Shown: in pieces, positions 6,333-8,421 of the stretch
How positions within the stretch are numbered: the first letter of the stretch is position 1
Layout of the letters: the number at the start of each line of letters is the position of its first letter
Assembly (NCBI GenBank): GCA_955652345.1
Contig: CATPBV010000322.1
Span: 1-8,421 of the forward strand
Source: an uncultured Solirubrobacteraceae bacterium
Lineage (GTDB): Bacteria > Actinomycetota > Thermoleophilia > Solirubrobacterales > Solirubrobacteraceae
Direction: 5' to 3'
DNA length: 8,421 nt
The notes under the pieces: generated by a model
Told to the model about the DNA's origin: nothing
The model's database searches: none
The model's input: only the letters and a program-made list of their open reading frames with translations
Position numbers and translations under genes: made by a program

Positions 6333-7043
6333 GTGGCCCTCGCCAGCGAGCTTGAGGCGGTGCGTGCACCACTTCCGCGGGACGTCCGGGTTGCGCCTTC
6401 GATCCTGTCCGCCGACTTCTCCCGGCTGGGCGCGCAGGTCGACGAGGTGCTCGCTGCGGGCGCGCGGGTCCTGCATGTCGACGTCATGGATGGACATTTC
6501 GTGCCGCCGATCACCTTCGGTCCGCTGGTGGTCAGCGCGATCGCCGATCGAGTCCACGACGCCGAGGCGCTGATCGACGTCCACCTGATGATCGAACGTC
6601 CCGATCGGCAGATCGCCGAGCTTGCCCGGGCCGGCGCGGACAGCATCACGGTCCACTACGAAGCCACCCCGCACCTGCACTACACGCTGGCGGCGATCCG
6701 TGAGGCCGGTTGCAATGCCGGTGCGGCGCTGTGTCCCTCGACCCCGGCGGGGAGCCTCGCCGAGGTGGCCGACGATCTCCTCGACCTCGCGCTCTGCATG
6801 AGCGTCGATCCGGGGTGGGGTGCCCAGGAGTTCATCCCGCACTCGGTCGACAAGATCAGGCGCATGCGCCGGGGACTGCCTGACGGCGTCGTGCTCGAGG
6901 TCGACGGCGGCGTCCACGAGGACACCGCGGCGCGGTGCGTCGAGGCGGGCGCCACGCTGCTCGTGACCGGGTCGGCGGTGTTCGGTGCGGCGGATCCGGC
7001 GGCTGCCTACCGGGCGATCGTTGCGGCCGCGGGCGCCGGGTAG
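6333..7043 (+). CDS. rpe: Ribulose-phosphate 3-epimerase
   Basis: Rpe interconverts ribulose 5-phosphate and xylulose 5-phosphate in the pentose phosphate pathway (and the Calvin cycle where present). The 236-residue TIM barrel starts at VAPSILSADFSRLG. The expected metal and catalytic residues are present: His48 and Asp50 in HVDVMDGHFVPPITFGP, His84 in DVHLMIERPDRQ, and Asp191 in EVDGGVHEDTA. The phosphate-binding C-terminal GSAVFG is also intact. Two loops deviate from the most common family forms: ALCPSTP (Cys134) where ALNPATP is usual, and SVDPGWGAQEF (Asp159, Trp162, Ala164) where SVNPGFGGQ is usual. GTG 6333 starts immediately after the preceding TGA (TGAGTG), typical of coupling and giving about 20 extra N-terminal residues. 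GTG 6360 is an alternative. Confidence 0.95.
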   Translation: MALASELEAVRAPLPRDVRVAPSILSADFSRLGAQVDEVLAAGARVLHVDVMDGHFVPPITFGPLVVSAIADRVHDAEALIDVHLMIERPDRQIAELARAGADSITVHYEATPHLHYTLAAIREAGCNAGAALCPSTPAGSLAEVADDLLDLALCMSVDPGWGAQEFIPHSVDKIRRMRRGLPDGVVLEVDGGVHEDTAARCVEAGATLLVTGSAVFGAADPAAAYRAIVAAAGAG

Positions 7044-7068
7044 CGCGCCGGGCGATCTCGCAGCGTCG

Positions 7069-8421
7069 TCAGGACGCCGACGCAGGTGCGGCACTCGCCG
7101 ACGCCGAGCGCCGGTATAGCAACCACAGCAGCCCGCACAGCACCAACGTGGCGGTGAAGTAGCCGACCTCGACGCGCGTCACCTCGCTCGAGATCGTGGG
7201 CGTCGCGACGAGTACGACGAACAGCGCGGCTGAGCACAACCACGCGAGCGCCGCCAGGCCGGCACGGTCGCGCGCCAGCGCCGCCTGGTTGAGCGTTCCG
7301 GCGACGAGATGCAGTCCCATCCCGAGCCCGACCACGGCGAGGCCGACGCGGTCGTAAGTGAAGCCCTTGTTGCCGAGGAGCGCGGTCATCACGAACGGCC
7401 CGACGGCCAGAAGGCCGATCGCGACAACTCCCGCGAAGCCCGCGATCACGAGGATCGTGATCCGGATCGCGCGATGGAATTCGTCCGCCGATTCGCGCGC
7501 CTCGAGGCCCGCAAGGTGGGGGAGGATCGATGTCTGGATCGCCTGGAAGAGCTGGAGCGGCGCTCGGACGATCAGGAGAACGTTGAACACGAACCCCGTG
7601 ATGCCGCTGGTGACTCCGGCCGCTCCTCCCGCGTTCGCGGCGACGATCAGGACCCCGGCGTTCATCAGCGTCTGCTCGGCGAACATGATCCCGACGACCG
7701 CCACCGCGAAACCGGCGCCGTGCCTCAGCGTCAGGTCGAGCGCCGCCTCCTCGAGCTGGCTGTGCGCAGGGCCCTCACCGGCGGCGTCGGCGACCGGCAG
7801 GCCGGCCGGCGCGTGGGTGCGAACCCGCGAGAACGCGAACGGGATCACGCACAGCGAAGCGAACGGAGCGACGGCCATCCCCAGCCCGACCGCCCCCTGC
7901 CCGGAGCCGATCCCGACCGCGACTGCCAGCGCGAACAGGAAGCGCGAGGTCGACTCCAGGAACACCAGCCCTCCATAGAGGTCGAAGCGCTCGTGGCCCG
8001 CGAGCCAGCCGCGAGCGAAGTAGCTTGCGGCGTACGCCAGGACGCCGATCACGAGGATCCAATACAGGGCTGAGGACCCGTCGAAGATCCCCTGCTCGAT
8101 CCTCGTGCGCAGGATCAGCGCGACCGCAAGGAACGCCACCGCGAATCCGAACTGGATCAGGGCTGGAATCCGCAGCGGGTGGCCGTGCAGTCCGCGCGCG
8201 CGACGGTCGGCGATCGTGCGCGAGAGCAGCTGCTCGATCGGCCGGTAGATCACCGACAGGATCACGAACATGATCGCCCAGCACAGCGAGACTCGGGAGT
8301 ATGAGCCGGGGTCGAGCACATGGCTCGAGGTCGCCAGGTAGGCGAACGTGAAGATGCCGGTGGAGGCGATCCCGATCGAGAGGACCCGCGCGCCCGACGC
8401 ATATGAGCTGTTCGTCGGCAG
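7069..8421 (-). CDS. Polysaccharide/lipid-linked oligosaccharide flippase (MOP superfamily), 5' end outside window
   Basis: This integral membrane protein probably flips lipid-linked glycan precursors across the cytoplasmic membrane for capsule or exopolysaccharide assembly. The frame stays open from the stop (complement of 7069-7071) to the right edge, giving 450 visible residues. The GTG at 8319 is internal, because residues upstream of it (GARVLSIGIASTGIFTFAYL) form a typical first flippase helix, so probably only a short N-terminus is missing. Hydrophobic segments lie near visible residues 12-30, 45-60, 86-104, 119-137, 151-170, 176-197 and 235-264, with several more up to about 435, roughly twelve in all. 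A hydrophilic loop (about 202-234) separates the two halves. The C-terminus is a short Ser/Ala tail after Arg-Arg. It converges on rpe with 25 bp between stops. Substrate cannot be told from sequence; MurJ is less likely, as its motifs were not recognised. Confidence 0.85.
   Translation of the reverse strand: MPTNSSYASGARVLSIGIASTGIFTFAYLATSSHVLDPGSYSRVSLCWAIMFVILSVIYRPIEQLLSRTIADRRARGLHGHPLRIPALIQFGFAVAFLAVALILRTRIEQGIFDGSSALYWILVIGVLAYAASYFARGWLAGHERFDLYGGLVFLESTSRFLFALAVAVGIGSGQGAVGLGMAVAPFASLCVIPFAFSRVRTHAPAGLPVADAAGEGPAHSQLEEAALDLTLRHGAGFAVAVVGIMFAEQTLMNAGVLIVAANAGGAAGVTSGITGFVFNVLLIVRAPLQLFQAIQTSILPHLAGLEARESADEFHRAIRITILVIAGFAGVVAIGLLAVGPFVMTALLGNKGFTYDRVGLAVVGLGMGLHLVAGTLNQAALARDRAGLAALAWLCSAALFVVLVATPTISSEVTRVEVGYFTATLVLCGLLWLLYRRSASASAAPASAS

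Noticed and set aside
7032..7049. Possible terminator hairpin between rpe and the flippase
   Set aside because: Only a 5-bp GGCGC/GCGCC stem with an 8-nt loop across the rpe stop and no T-tract on either strand; too weak to call.
7309..8073. 254-codon plus-strand open frame opposite the flippase
   Set aside because: It is rich in Arg, Asp, Glu and Pro with no family signature. It lies wholly antisense to a frame with clear transmembrane helices, which is the usual mirror of a GC-rich membrane-protein gene.
8317..8319. GTG as the start of the flippase
   Set aside because: The frame continues upstream to the window edge and encodes a normal first membrane helix, so this codon is internal.

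Overview
The window comes from a very GC-rich bacterium (roughly 70% G+C by eye, with G/C in most third codon positions). The protein sequences (MetK, PriA, the flippase) look actinobacterial. The gene order, together with a PriA that keeps its helicase motifs, fits a deep lineage such as Thermoleophilia/Solirubrobacterales; this placement is an inference from pattern recognition, not from a search. There is no sign of phage, plasmid, IS element, CRISPR or tRNA/rRNA genes. This is core chromosome.

Layout from left to right. (1) Positions 1-736 hold the 3' part of metK (S-adenosylmethionine synthetase), whose 5' end lies outside the window. (2) Positions 737-1091 form the only sizeable gene-free stretch. 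It contains an unusual cluster of four related 21-bp motifs in alternating orientation (851-970), which can be read as two diverged tandem ~60-bp palindromic units. (3) Positions 1092-7043 hold a tightly packed plus-strand series: priA, def, fmt, rsmB, a small double zinc-ribbon protein, and rpe. The gaps are 10 bp, 37 bp, a 14-bp overlap, 24 bp and 0 bp, so this is probably one operon. (4) Positions 7069-8421 on the minus strand hold a MOP-superfamily polysaccharide flippase, convergent with rpe and only 25 bp from it. Its reading frame stays open to the right edge, so its start is outside the window.

Functionally, the operon mixes replication restart (PriA) with translation initiation and ribosome maturation. 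Fmt formylates Met-tRNA, Def later removes that formyl group, and RsmB methylates 16S rRNA. Rpe belongs to the pentose phosphate pathway. MetK upstream makes SAM, the methyl donor for RsmB. Most starts are non-ATG (GTG or TTG) and lack clear Shine-Dalgarno sequences, so translational coupling is likely inside the operon. The genes themselves are ordinary. The least explained item is the palindromic array between metK and priA, whose motif cores resemble DnaA boxes; next are a pair of perfect GC hairpins at the fmt/rsmB junction and the uncharacterised zinc-ribbon gene.
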